From the NCBI GenBank assembly GCA_049276455.1, contig JBASWL010000224.1, positions 1 to 64,000 on the forward strand: a DNA stretch of 64,000 nucleotides, written 5' to 3'. Every line of letters starts with the position of its first letter. Within the stretch, counting starts at the first letter, position 1. The notes beneath the pieces are model-generated. The model was not told the DNA's origin. It saw only the letters and a list, made by a program, of their open reading frames with translations, and made no database searches. Below, one piece after another: positions 45,355-53,911 of the stretch. Both the position numbers and the translations under genes were made by a program. Source of the DNA: Georgfuchsia sp049276455. GTDB taxonomy: Bacteria; Pseudomonadota; Gammaproteobacteria; Burkholderiales; Rhodocyclaceae.

Positions 45355-46187
45355 GGCGGCGGTTCGGCTCCGGCGGGTACTTTGTAACGGTTGTAGTTCC
45401 AGGCGTATTGCTGGGGGCATTTGCGAATCTGGGCTTCGATGGCGCGGTTGATTGCAGCGGCATTTTCTTCCGGCGTGCCGGCAAGCGTTTCGGTAAAAGG
45501 TTGCACCTCGATGTGGTACCCGGCCCCGCGTGGCAGGCGTTCGGCATGGATCAGCAACGTCGTGGCGCCATTGGCGGCCAACCGCGCCGCGAGCGTCATG
45601 GTATATGCCGGCTTGCCGAAGAATGGCGCCCAGACGCCCTCCCCATTGCCGGGTACCTGGTCGGGCAGCATGCCGATGGCCTCGCCGGCACGCAGGGCGC
45701 GAATCAGCGTGCGCACGCCGGAGACATCGGCCGCCGCGATGGACAGATTGTTGCCGCGGCCGTTCTCGACCAGCTGCACCAGCCAGGCCTGCTTTGGCCG
45801 TCGATACAACACAGTGATCGGCGCCTGGGTGGCCAGATACTGCGCGGTGATTTCGAAACAGCCCAGATGCGGCGTTAGAAACAAGATGCCCTTGCCCTCG
45901 TTGCGCGCTCTGTCGACCCAGTCCCAGCCGCTGACGCTGACCACCTTGGAAACGATTGCCTGCTGTGAATGCGACCATATCCAGGCTAATTCAGTTGCGG
46001 CGCGGCCTTCCTCGATCATCACGCGCCAGGGTGAAACCTGTTGCGTCAGGCCGGCGATGGCAAGGTTCTGCCGGGTGAAGCGACGGCTGCGCTCCGAGAA
46101 GGCATAGGCCATGACACCGAGTGCAGCACCCAACGCATGCAACGCGCGCAGCGGCAGATAACCCAGAAACCTGAACAGGAGCTCCAT
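45351..46187 (-). CDS. LpxL/HtrB-type lipid A acyltransferase (first copy)
   Basis: Another LpxL-family acyltransferase, 278 residues. It has an N-terminal hydrophobic anchor, the H-x4-E box TPHLGCFEITAQYL, VLYRRPKQAWLVQL, LPDQVPGNGEGVWAPFFGKPAYTMTLAARLA and the C-terminal YAWNYNRYKVP. The use of Glu in place of Asp in the H-x4-D box occurs in the family. The two copies probably act at different positions or with different chain lengths. The first copy starts 363 bases from metK, in the opposite direction. Confidence 0.92.
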   Translation of the reverse strand: MELLFRFLGYLPLRALHALGAALGVMAYAFSERSRRFTRQNLAIAGLTQQVSPWRVMIEEGRAATELAWIWSHSQQAIVSKVVSVSGWDWVDRARNEGKGILFLTPHLGCFEITAQYLATQAPITVLYRRPKQAWLVQLVENGRGNNLSIAAADVSGVRTLIRALRAGEAIGMLPDQVPGNGEGVWAPFFGKPAYTMTLAARLAANGATTLLIHAERLPRGAGYHIEVQPFTETLAGTPEENAAAINRAIEAQIRKCPQQYAWNYNRYKVPAGAEPPP

Positions 46188-46550
46188 TAACGTGAAAAAA
46201 CAGAATCAACGCCCATAGTGATATCGAGCGTAGCAAGCCAATTGGCAGCCCCGCCCAGGGACGAGGTATGGGGGTGGGGGACGTTCAATTTGCCTTTACG
46301 CATTTTCATCCTCGGGTGTGGCGCTGGCGACCATGAGCGTTAGAGGGACGCAGTCTTGCGCCGAAACAAGCGAAAGTGTAGATTATCGCCTTCCGCCGAG
46401 TTAAATGGACAACTTGCGAGGCGGAGAAGACCGCAGCAATGCCGTCGGAAAACAAATTTCGCTAAAGCGTCGCTGCTCGATTCCCCAGGAGCCTCGCGTT
46501 TAGCCAAATTCGCAGGCAGATCATTGGGGAACATTTTAGGAGCAGCAAGC
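46188..46550. other. Divergent intergenic region and metK leader
   Basis: 363 gene-free bases between the lpxL pair and metK. The right half is a transcribed leader if the promoter at 46356-46384 is used: about 160 bases of untranslated RNA with a complementary pair TCCGCC and GGCGGA around a shorter AGTT/AACT hairpin (roughly 46391-46432). A translatable frame in the metK phase runs from 46356 but looks non-coding. No known SAM-riboswitch consensus was recognised. Confidence 0.5.
46356..46384 (+). promoter_or_regulatory. Putative metK promoter
   Basis: TTGCGC (46356-46361) and TAGATT (46379-46384) with a 17-base spacer, 166 bases upstream of the metK start codon. Confidence 0.45.
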
Positions 46551-47714
46551 ATGTCTGAATATTTCTTTACCTCTGAATCGGTTTCGGAAGGCCATCCCGA
46601 CAAGGTCTCCGACCAGATTTCCGACGCCATTCTCGATGCCATCCTGGCACAGGACAAGCATTCGCGTGTCGCCGCCGAAACACTGTGCAACACCGGCCTT
46701 GTTGTGCTGGCTGGCGAAATCACCACTACTGCTACAGTCGATTACATCAATATTGCGCGCGACACCCTCAAGAGCATTGGCTACGACAACAGCGACTATG
46801 GCATCGACTACAAGGGCTGTGCCGTGCTGGTGGCCTATGACAAACAGTCACCCGATATCGCGCAGGGCGTCAACAAGGCCTACGACGACGACCTCGATCA
46901 GGGTGCCGGCGACCAGGGACTGATGTTCGGCTACGCCTGCGACGAAACCCCGGTGCTGATGCCGTTGCCGATCTACCTCTCGCACCGCCTGATGGAGCGC
47001 CAGTCGCAACTGCGCAAGAACGGCAAGCTGCCATGGCTGCGTCCCGATGCCAAATCCCAGGTCACCATCCGCTACCAGGACGGCAAGGCAGTCGCCATCG
47101 ATACCGTGGTGGTTTCCACCCAACATGCGCCGGACATGACGCTGGAAGCCATTCGCGAAGCCACGATCGAGGAAATCATCAAGCCGGTGCTGCCCAAGGA
47201 ACTCATCCAGGGCGATATCAGCTATCTGGTCAATCCCACCGGCCGCTTCGTGGTCGGTGGCCCGCAGGGCGATTGCGGCCTCACCGGGCGCAAGATCATT
47301 GTCGACACCTACGGTGGCGCCGCACCGCACGGGGGCGGTGCGTTCTCGGGCAAGGATCCGTCCAAGGTTGATCGTTCCGCCGCCTATGCGGCGCGTTATG
47401 TGGCGAAGAACATTGTGGCCGCCGGGCTTGCCAGCAAGTGCCTGGTGCAGATATCGTATGCCATTGGCGTTTCTCGGCCGACCAGCGTATGGGTGACCAC
47501 GCAAGGTACCGGCAAGATTTCCGACGAGAAGATCGCCGAACTGGTGACGAAGCACTTCGACCTGCGGCCGAAAGGCATTGTCAACATGCTCGACCTGCTG
47601 CGCCCGATCTATCAGAAAACCGCAGCGTACGGCCACTTCGGCCGCGAGGATGCGGATTTCACCTGGGAGAATACCGATAAGGCATTGGCGCTACGCGCTG
47701 ACGCGGGCCTGTAA
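46551..47714 (+). CDS. metK: S-adenosylmethionine synthetase
   Basis: Makes S-adenosylmethionine from methionine and ATP. The 387-residue protein contains the N-terminal FTSESVSEGHPDKVSDQISDA, the ATP-binding GAGDQGLMFGYA, LPWLRPDAKSQVT, the metal/phosphate block GGPQGDCGLTGRKIIVDTYGG and GGGAFSGKDPSKVDRS. TTTAGGAGCAGCAAGC precedes ATG 46551. A leader of about 160 bases lies between the putative promoter and the gene. Confidence 0.98.
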   Translation: MSEYFFTSESVSEGHPDKVSDQISDAILDAILAQDKHSRVAAETLCNTGLVVLAGEITTTATVDYINIARDTLKSIGYDNSDYGIDYKGCAVLVAYDKQSPDIAQGVNKAYDDDLDQGAGDQGLMFGYACDETPVLMPLPIYLSHRLMERQSQLRKNGKLPWLRPDAKSQVTIRYQDGKAVAIDTVVVSTQHAPDMTLEAIREATIEEIIKPVLPKELIQGDISYLVNPTGRFVVGGPQGDCGLTGRKIIVDTYGGAAPHGGGAFSGKDPSKVDRSAAYAARYVAKNIVAAGLASKCLVQISYAIGVSRPTSVWVTTQGTGKISDEKIAELVTKHFDLRPKGIVNMLDLLRPIYQKTAAYGHFGREDADFTWENTDKALALRADAGL

Positions 47715-47787
47715 GGATCGTACCCGCAGGTTTTTGATATTTCGCCAAGGCCTAACCTGCGCAAGCGGGTTAGTGCCTGTTGCCGTC

Positions 47788-48240
47788 TTATGGTGAATCG
47801 GGTTCCTTGAAGCTGGCGCCGGACTTGTTGGCCATGTAAACAATCGCACGGGCAAGCTCGGTATCGGTGGCATCGGAACCGCCACGAGGGGGCATGGCAT
47901 TCTTGCCGGCCACAGCCGACTTCAGCAAGCCATCAAGACCAACTGCGATACGTGGCCCCCAGTCGGCGCTATCGCCGATCTTCGGCGCACCGATGGCGCC
48001 AGTCATGTGACAGGCGGCACAAGCAGTCTGCACGATTTGTTCACCACTTCGGCTGCCGCTGCTGGTGTTTGCTACGGCAAGTTCAACTTTGGCCACAGGC
48101 TGGATCCGCATATTCACTTCTTCCTCGTCCACCTGTTTCGAGTCGCGACCGATCACGACGGCCAAAGTGATGAGAATGGCGACAATAATCCCGGTGCCGG
48201 CGATAAGTGGAACCAGTTTGAATTTTTGTTCGTCGGACAT
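47788..48240 (-). CDS. Membrane-anchored cytochrome c5-type protein
   Basis: A 150-residue monohaem cytochrome c. The N-terminus has a membrane anchor (about residues 9-30), then a periplasmic linker and the haem site CAACH at 74-78. The sixth ligand is likely Met116 (NAMPPRGG). The pattern resembles cytochrome c5 (CycB-type) electron carriers. The gene converges on metK; between them a stem (47752-47773, CTAACCTGC-GCAA-GCGGGTTAG) could serve as a weak terminator. Confidence 0.88.
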   Translation of the reverse strand: MSDEQKFKLVPLIAGTGIIVAILITLAVVIGRDSKQVDEEEVNMRIQPVAKVELAVANTSSGSRSGEQIVQTACAACHMTGAIGAPKIGDSADWGPRIAVGLDGLLKSAVAGKNAMPPRGGSDATDTELARAIVYMANKSGASFKEPDSP

Positions 48241-48362
48241 GGAATTCCCTCTGAAAGCAAGAATGGCAGCGGAAAGATGCGCCAGATTATAGCGAATTAG
48301 CCCTGCCTTCCGAGCTTGCCCGATGGACGGGCCTCGGGAAAAGCGCTATTCTTCGCGCCCTC

Positions 48363-48438
48363 GCGCTCGTAGCTCAGGGGATAGAGTATTGGCCTCCGAA
48401 GCCAAGGGTCGCTGGTTCGATTCCAGCCGGGCGCGCCA
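48363..48438 (+). tRNA. tRNA-Arg (anticodon CCG)
   Basis: 76-base cloverleaf with encoded CCA. The acceptor GCGCTCG pairs with CGGGCGC (one G-T wobble). D stem GCTC...GAGT, anticodon stem TTGGC/GCCAA enclosing loop CTCCGAA (anticodon CCG, reading CGG), and T arm GCTGG-TTCGATT-CCAGC. Standard lengths throughout. Confidence 0.97.
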
Positions 48439-48586
48439 AATCCCCATCAGGTCAGTTTTGCAAGCAGCTCAACCGCACTGCCACGTGACTTTATTTTCAA
48501 CGGGCATTTGCGCGCAGCAGTCATTTTCATTGGTCTTGGTGTTTGGTCCCGCCGAACCTTCAGGTCGTGGGCTAGCATCATCGACA

Positions 48587-48628
48587 AGTAATCGGCCTTA
48601 TGCAAAGCTTTACATAAGGCCGATTACT
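48587..48628. repeat. 16-base inverted repeat downstream of tRNA-Arg
   Basis: AGTAATCGGCCTTATG (48587-48602) and its exact complement (48613-48628) around a 10-base loop CAAAGCTTTA. No T run follows on either strand, so it is not a typical Rho-independent terminator, though it could act as one for the tRNA or the convergent LysR gene. No tRNA-derived direct repeat was seen that would make it an attachment site. The rest of 48439-48680 appears empty. Confidence 0.6.
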
Positions 48629-48680
48629 CGTCCTTCAGTATTCCGAACTGGAGTCGGCATAAGGATTCCATGGGCATTTT

Positions 48681-49604
48681 TCAGACACCTTTGTTTGAAT
48701 TTCCTAGCACACCCGCCAGCGCCGTTTCCAGCATGTCGATAAAAGCCCTTGTCTTCGCGGGCATCAGGCGGCGACCGGGAAACACGACCCAGGCCGTATG
48801 CGACGGCATGCACCAGTCGGGCAGGATTCGGCGCAGTTCGCCCCGGCGTACGCCAGGCGCAGCAAAGTAATCGGGGACGGCGGCGATGCCGGCACCGCCG
48901 CAGGCCAGCTTGATCAGCAGTTCAGGCGCGTTTGCAGTGGTGCGTCCTGGCGGAACGCCTTCCCAGCGCTGGCTGCCATTCGTTAAGGTCCAGCCAACCG
49001 CTTCGCCATTGCGTCCCAGCAGCCGAAGTGCCTCGTGCTGGGCCAGGTCGTCCGGCGCAGCCGGGTCGCCGTGCTCGGCGAGATAGGAGGGTGCGGCGTA
49101 GAGGCCGCTGGTGAGCACCGCAATGCGCCGTGCAGCCAGCAAGGTATCGTCGGGCAGATCGCCCATGCGCAGCGCAAGATCAAAATTCTCGCCGAGCAGG
49201 TCGACACGACGCGGCGAGAGATCGAGTTCCAGGGATACCGCCGGGTGCAACGCAACGAAAGCCGCCAGCATATCGGGCAGCAGCACGGTCGCGAAATCGT
49301 TTGGCATCGAAACGCGCAGCCGGCCGCTGGGCTGTGCCTGACGGTATTCGCTCAGCGCCTTTACGGCGTCGAACTCGGCGGCCACCTGACGGGCATGTTC
49401 GAGGAGTTGCTGGCCGAATTCGGTCAGGGAAAGACGGCGGGTCGTGCGCAGCATCAGGCGCTCCCCCAGCTGTTCCTCCAGCCGGGAGATGCGTCGCGAT
49501 ACCGTGGATTTGGGCAAACCGATGCGTTCTGCCGCACGGCTGAAGCTCCCCGCTTCTGCGACACGCGCGAATATCAGCAGATCATCGGGCCCATATTGTT
49601 CCAT
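48681..49604 (-). CDS. LysR-family transcriptional regulator
   Basis: A 307-residue LysR regulator. The N-terminal winged helix (DLLIFARVAEAGSFSRAAERIGLPKSTVSRRISRLEEQLGERLMLRTTRRLSLT) binds DNA; the remainder is the substrate-binding-like effector domain (DGRLRVSMPNDFATVLL... region). It is divergent from the azoreductase gene, the usual arrangement for a LysR protein controlling its neighbour. The start is 49604, preceded by a palindrome that overlaps the start codon. Confidence 0.9.
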   Translation of the reverse strand: MEQYGPDDLLIFARVAEAGSFSRAAERIGLPKSTVSRRISRLEEQLGERLMLRTTRRLSLTEFGQQLLEHARQVAAEFDAVKALSEYRQAQPSGRLRVSMPNDFATVLLPDMLAAFVALHPAVSLELDLSPRRVDLLGENFDLALRMGDLPDDTLLAARRIAVLTSGLYAAPSYLAEHGDPAAPDDLAQHEALRLLGRNGEAVGWTLTNGSQRWEGVPPGRTTANAPELLIKLACGGAGIAAVPDYFAAPGVRRGELRRILPDWCMPSHTAWVVFPGRRLMPAKTRAFIDMLETALAGVLGNSNKGV

Positions 49605-49616
49605 AGCGGGAACAAT
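49595..49616. promoter_or_regulatory. Candidate LysR operator overlapping the regulator start codon
   Basis: Perfect 8-base inverted repeat ATTGTTCC - ATAGCG - GGAACAAT. It covers the regulator's own ATG (plus-strand 49602-49604) and lies about 84 bases before the azoreductase start, suitable for autoregulation; LysR proteins typically bind T-N11-A dyads of this size. Confidence 0.45.
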
Positions 49617-49699
49617 GATATCCGTTTTAATGGCTTCCGCTAGCGGTCTGGCATCAATAAAGTGTACCCAAGTCATCACCAACCGCAAAGGAGATCCAA

Positions 49700-50299
49700 A
49701 TGAACATCCTGCAAATCAACGCCAGCGCCCGCCGTGATGGGGCCAATTCCACTCGCATTGCAAATTCCATAGTCGCTCGCCTGCGCTCGGCAGACCCGAC
49801 CGCACAACTGACGGTGCGCGATTTCTCCAGCAATCCGCATCCGGCACTGGATGCATCCGTGCTGGGTGCTTTGTTTGCGCCGGCCGAGAGCCGTACGGCA
49901 GACCAGGTGGCGCGAGTTGGCATCGATGACGTGCTGATTGCCGAAGTGCAGGCGGCCGACGTGATTGTGCTTGGCGTGCCGATGTACAACTTCGGTGTGC
50001 CATCGCAGCTGAAGAACTGGATCGATGCCATAGCACGGAATGGCACGACCTTCCGCTACACCGAGAAAGGCCCGGAAGGGCTGTTGAGCGGCAAGAAAGT
50101 CTATATCGGTCTGGCGCGGGGCGGGCGCTACCGTGGCACCGAGACAGACAGTCAGGTGCCTTACCTGAAAACGGTACTGGGCTTTCTCGGCATGACGGAT
50201 CTGCATTTCATCTATGCCGAAGGGCTGAACATGGGGCCGGAAGCGATTCAGCAGGGATTTGCGCAAGCCGAAGCCGATCTGGCCGCAGCATTTGCCTGA
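49700..50299 (+). CDS. azoR: FMN-dependent NADH:quinone/azo reductase
   Basis: A 199-residue AzoR-type flavodoxin-fold enzyme reducing quinones and azo compounds. Landmarks are INASARRDGANSTRIA (FMN phosphate loop), DVIVLGVPMYNFGVPSQLKNWID, FRYTEKGPEGLLSGKKVYIGLARGG and FLGMTDLHFIYAEGL. It is divergent from the LysR gene and is followed 44 bases later by the pirin gene, likely forming a stress-responsive unit. Confidence 0.93.
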   Translation: MNILQINASARRDGANSTRIANSIVARLRSADPTAQLTVRDFSSNPHPALDASVLGALFAPAESRTADQVARVGIDDVLIAEVQAADVIVLGVPMYNFGVPSQLKNWIDAIARNGTTFRYTEKGPEGLLSGKKVYIGLARGGRYRGTETDSQVPYLKTVLGFLGMTDLHFIYAEGLNMGPEAIQQGFAQAEADLAAAFA

Positions 50300-50343
50300 T
50301 CGGGCTTCTCAAAGTACTTCCTCCATACTGGAAAGGAAATGTC

Positions 50344-51219
50344 ATGACAACGAAGACAGTTCAATTCACGGAGGCCGTGGGCCGGTCGCGTACCGTCGAG
50401 CAGCTGGTCGTCGGCAAGGCAACCTCCGATGGTGCCGGGGTCAAGCTGACCCGCGTGTTGTCGCAGCCGCTGCAAAGCCGGCTTGATCCTTTTCTCCTGC
50501 TCGATGCCTTTGGCAGCGACAAGTCGGATGACTACATTGCCGGCTTTCCCGACCATCCGCATCGTGGTTTCGAGACGGTGACTTACATGATTGCCGGGCG
50601 CATGCGGCACCGGGACAGCGCGGGCCATGAGGGTCTGCTGGAAAACGGCGGCGTGCAATGGATGACAGCCGGTCGCGGCGTGATTCATTCCGAGATTCCG
50701 CAGCAGGAAGACGGCGTGATGGAGGGCTTTCAGCTGTGGCTGAATCTGCCGGGCAAGGACAAGATGGCGGCACCATGGTATCGGGATTTCGCTGCGGCCG
50801 ATTTGCCGTACTTCATTACGGAAGCCGGCGTTGAGGTAACGGTGATCGCCGGTGAGAGCCACGCTGTCCAGGGTGCGGTGCGCCGCGATGCGACGGCCCC
50901 GCTTTATCTGGATGTACATCTGCCCGCCGCGACGAGTTTTGCACAGCCGCTTCCGGCAGGCCACAACGCCTTCATCTACGTGTATCGCGGCGAAGTGACC
51001 ATTGACGGCGAGAAGATACCGGTCCGGCGCATGGCGATTCTTGCCAACGATGCCAAGGCAGACGGCGTGGTGATAGAAGCATCTGATGCGGCGAAGATCC
51101 TGTTGGTCGCAGGCCGGCCGCTGCATGAACCGATTGCTCAATACGGACCGTTCGTGATGAATACGAAGCAGGAAATCTATCAGGCACTGAACGACTATCG
51201 CGATGGACGCCTGGCTTGA
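50344..51219 (+). CDS. Pirin-like cupin protein
   Basis: A 291-residue pirin with the double-cupin fold. The metal site is recognisable in FPDHPHRGFETVTYMIAGRMRHRDSAGHEGLLENGGVQWMTAGRGVIHSE (His, His, His, Glu ligands of the N-terminal cupin). Pirins include quercetinases and redox-sensing regulators; the role here is unknown. ATG 50344 is preceded by GGAAAGGAAATGTC. Operon with azoR behind a LysR regulator is a common arrangement in proteobacteria. Confidence 0.9.
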   Translation: MTTKTVQFTEAVGRSRTVEQLVVGKATSDGAGVKLTRVLSQPLQSRLDPFLLLDAFGSDKSDDYIAGFPDHPHRGFETVTYMIAGRMRHRDSAGHEGLLENGGVQWMTAGRGVIHSEIPQQEDGVMEGFQLWLNLPGKDKMAAPWYRDFAAADLPYFITEAGVEVTVIAGESHAVQGAVRRDATAPLYLDVHLPAATSFAQPLPAGHNAFIYVYRGEVTIDGEKIPVRRMAILANDAKADGVVIEASDAAKILLVAGRPLHEPIAQYGPFVMNTKQEIYQALNDYRDGRLA

Positions 51220-51697
51220 GAATTTGAGCGAATGACGCCGGAACAATCCGGATCTGCTTCAGTAATTATGCTGTCGCTATAGAGCGACAGCGATATCCCA
51301 TGACAATACAACCAGTTAGATCATTCTAATGCAGGCCCTGCTGCTTCCCGGCGACAAGACTGGACTTTTCTTGCGCCATTAATTCATTTCAGATGCTGAT
51401 TCGATTGAATAAACAGCGCTGGCATCGGTATTGCTAGAGCAATTGATCGTCACGATTACGCCATGACCACAGCCTGCTGGTTTTTTTGGCAAATGGAGTG
51501 GTAGGTGATCTTCGAATGGACTGAAATGAAGAGGACAAATTCTCTTGCAGAAACTGCTGTGACTATGCTGGCCATTGGGAAGTTTGCATTGCTGTCGGCG
51601 TGAGGCATCAGCCACTATGGCAGTGCAGCGTTCAAATTCAAGTCATGACATTCGGTTCTGAGGAATCGCCGGACAAGCCTGTCATCGAGAGCCAAGT
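51220..51697. other. Gene-free region with one hairpin
   Basis: 478 bases without a credible gene, more AT-rich than the flanks. A perfect 9-base-pair hairpin (GCTGTCGCT-ATAG-AGCGACAGC) at 51270-51291 lies about 50 bases after the pirin stop and may end that transcript, although no T run follows. Nothing else definite was seen. Confidence 0.6.
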
Positions 51698-53911
51698 ATG
51701 GCGATCCAGCGCCTTAACGTACTAAAGAGGGCATTTCGCCTCCGCCTGGCTCGCATGAGGAAATCTTCAGGCGAGATCTCCTGTCGCGATAATTCGAGGT
51801 TTGCCAGGGCGCTTGCGGTATCGCTGCTGTTCCACGCCCTTGTGCTCATGGTTCACATCGGCATCCCCAGGCCAGACTCGCCTGGCCTCGATGCGCCTGG
51901 GCAGCAGCGGAGTGCCGGTGCCAATCCTTTGCATGTCGTGCTTGCCGCGCCATCCAGCCGCCCCGCTGTAGCCGCAAAGCCCAGCCGGGCTCCTCTCCGC
52001 CATGCACCAGCAAAGCCATTACCGTCGCCCCGCCGCAATTCCCCGCCGATGACGGCACGGTCCGGTGTGGCCGCCAAACCGGTCAAACAGCCGGAATCGG
52101 TGGCCATGAATACAAGGGTTCTCGCGGTGGCTTCGGCGCTGGAAGCGGTACGCAAAAAAGGGCAAAAGCCGGATAAAACCGTGGCTAGCCCAATAAATCA
52201 CGCTGCACGCGTAAAAGCACATCCAAACATCATCGTTCAGAAGAACCCGATTCGTGAAACGTTTACGGTGCCGAAACCTGTACCTGAAGGCACAGCGGAT
52301 GTTGCTCGTCAGGGAACAAGGGAAGCGACAAGAACACAAGACCGCAGGCCAAAACGACCGAAGCAAAACAATAACGCAGTAATGGCATCCACCGCTGCTG
52401 AAACGGCTTCCCGCCGGGCTGCCAAGGCTGCTGTGAGACTGGCGCACAAGCAGGAACAGCGGTTGAAGGAAGCCGTGCGCCGCGCAAAGCAAGCGGAGAA
52501 GCGCAGGATTGCACGAAAGCAGAAAGAACAGAGGCTGGCAGCTGCCAGATTGTTGGCCCAGCAGGAACGGGAGGCCCGGCGCCAGGCGGCCATGCGCCAG
52601 GCGCAGGAGGCCGAAGAGCGCAGACGCATTGAGCAGCAAGAGGCAGCACGGCAACTTGCAGCGGCGGCCGAGGCCAGAAAACAGGCAGAGGACGAAGTCC
52701 GCAGAATGGCAGAAGAGATGGATCGCCAGCAGATGGCGCTGATGGAAAAGCAACTATCCGAGCAATTGTCCGCAGCAGAATTGGCGGCACAACAGGCGCA
52801 GGAAATTGTGCAAGAAGAAGCCTTGCGTCAGGCACAGGCAGCGGAAGCCTTGAGGATCGAACAAGAACAACAGGAACAGGAAGCGCTTCGGCTGGCTGCG
52901 GAAGCCGAATCCCGCCAGCGCCTGGAGGAGCAACAGGTAGTGCTACAGCTGGCGGCAGAAACAGAAGCCAGGGAACAGGCAGTGTTGGAAGCCAGCATAA
53001 TGGCAGCGGAGCTTGTCCGCCAGGAAGTTTCCATGTTGGAAAGCCAGCAGGAAGCTGCCTTGCAGCAGGCGCTTGCGGCACAAGCGCTCAGAGCTGACGA
53101 AGAAGCCGGGCTGCGGCAGGCCACGGAAGCAGCGGCACTGGCGCAAGCCGAGAAATCTGCCCGGCAGCAGGCTTTGGTGCTGGAGGCGTCTCGGAGTGCC
53201 GAAGCGGGCGGCGGTGAACGTAATGATGTGGGAACACAGGCGCCCTCCGGTACCGGCATGTCAGGTACCCAACTGGCATCGCGGGAGGGAGCGGCGGCTG
53301 GCGCCCGTTCTGCCGATGACAATCACGGACCGGGCGAAAACGGCAGCACCAATCCGGCGGGCAGTGGATCAGGCGGGCAAGCCAATGCCTCTGCAACGAC
53401 CGGTAGCGGCTCGGCAAGTGGCGCCGGGCCGGGCAGCAAGCCGGCGAAGGGTGACGCAGGGAGCGGTCATGGCAATGATGAAATACGGGTGCCGAACCGC
53501 AAGGAAGGCAGCCGTCCTGGCGGCCAGACCGTCGTTGCCGGCAACAGCCAGCGCCGTGGAACATTGCTGGGCGGTTATCTGCCAGATGTGGAAGTCGTTA
53601 TTTTCGCCGAGGTCTGGCGTCGCAACATCAATAGCAATGCGCCGTTCAGTCTGCTGCAGAAGGCGAAGGCAGAAGACTACAAAAATCCCTGGGTGACTGT
53701 TGCGTTGCGCAGCGACGGGAGCGTCGAGAACATCCGCTTCGATCACTCGAGCGGCGTGACGGCGATCGATGTCGCGGTTCGTCAAACCATCATGCTGCTG
53801 TCGCCCTATGACCCCTTTCCGCCGGAGTTGGCGGCGGAATACGACGTCATCGACATACCGAGCATCTGGACCTTCAACAATGCCTTGCGCCTGATTTGGG
53901 GCGGTGGCTGA
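51698..53911 (+). CDS. Very long TonB/TolA-like energy-transducing protein
   Basis: A 737-residue protein with TonB/TolA architecture. A signal-anchor helix lies at about 37-56 (ALAVSLLFHALVLMVHIGI) and carries the S-x3-H pair (Ser42, His46) that TonB and TolA use to contact ExbBD or TolQR. A basic, Pro/Ala-rich stretch follows (about 57-225). Next is a coiled coil of about 280 residues very rich in Ala, Gln, Glu and Arg (about 225-505). A Gly/Ser/Asn-rich linker (about 505-610) leads to a C-terminal TonB-like domain (from about 626: GYLPDVEVVIFAEVWRRNIN, then DGSVENIRFDHSSGVTAIDVAV and PFPPELAAEYDVIDIPSIWTF). It is two to three times longer than E. coli TonB (239) or TolA (421). No exbB/exbD is adjacent. 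Its 3' end overlaps the DoxX gene, which runs the other way. Confidence 0.85.
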   Translation: MAIQRLNVLKRAFRLRLARMRKSSGEISCRDNSRFARALAVSLLFHALVLMVHIGIPRPDSPGLDAPGQQRSAGANPLHVVLAAPSSRPAVAAKPSRAPLRHAPAKPLPSPRRNSPPMTARSGVAAKPVKQPESVAMNTRVLAVASALEAVRKKGQKPDKTVASPINHAARVKAHPNIIVQKNPIRETFTVPKPVPEGTADVARQGTREATRTQDRRPKRPKQNNNAVMASTAAETASRRAAKAAVRLAHKQEQRLKEAVRRAKQAEKRRIARKQKEQRLAAARLLAQQEREARRQAAMRQAQEAEERRRIEQQEAARQLAAAAEARKQAEDEVRRMAEEMDRQQMALMEKQLSEQLSAAELAAQQAQEIVQEEALRQAQAAEALRIEQEQQEQEALRLAAEAESRQRLEEQQVVLQLAAETEAREQAVLEASIMAAELVRQEVSMLESQQEAALQQALAAQALRADEEAGLRQATEAAALAQAEKSARQQALVLEASRSAEAGGGERNDVGTQAPSGTGMSGTQLASREGAAAGARSADDNHGPGENGSTNPAGSGSGGQANASATTGSGSASGAGPGSKPAKGDAGSGHGNDEIRVPNRKEGSRPGGQTVVAGNSQRRGTLLGGYLPDVEVVIFAEVWRRNINSNAPFSLLQKAKAEDYKNPWVTVALRSDGSVENIRFDHSSGVTAIDVAVRQTIMLLSPYDPFPPELAAEYDVIDIPSIWTFNNALRLIWGGG

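Noticed and set aside
44470..45978. 502-codon minus-strand frame
   Set aside because: Only the last 294 codons (from 45354) are the second LpxL gene; the rest lies inside the first copy in a shadow frame.
46356..46550. Upstream in-frame extension of metK
   Set aside because: Arg/Lys/Cys-rich, not conserved in MetK; falls in the leader after a likely promoter.
51379..51615. Minus-strand 78-codon frame
   Set aside because: No family features, no ribosome site; the region is AT-rich spacer.
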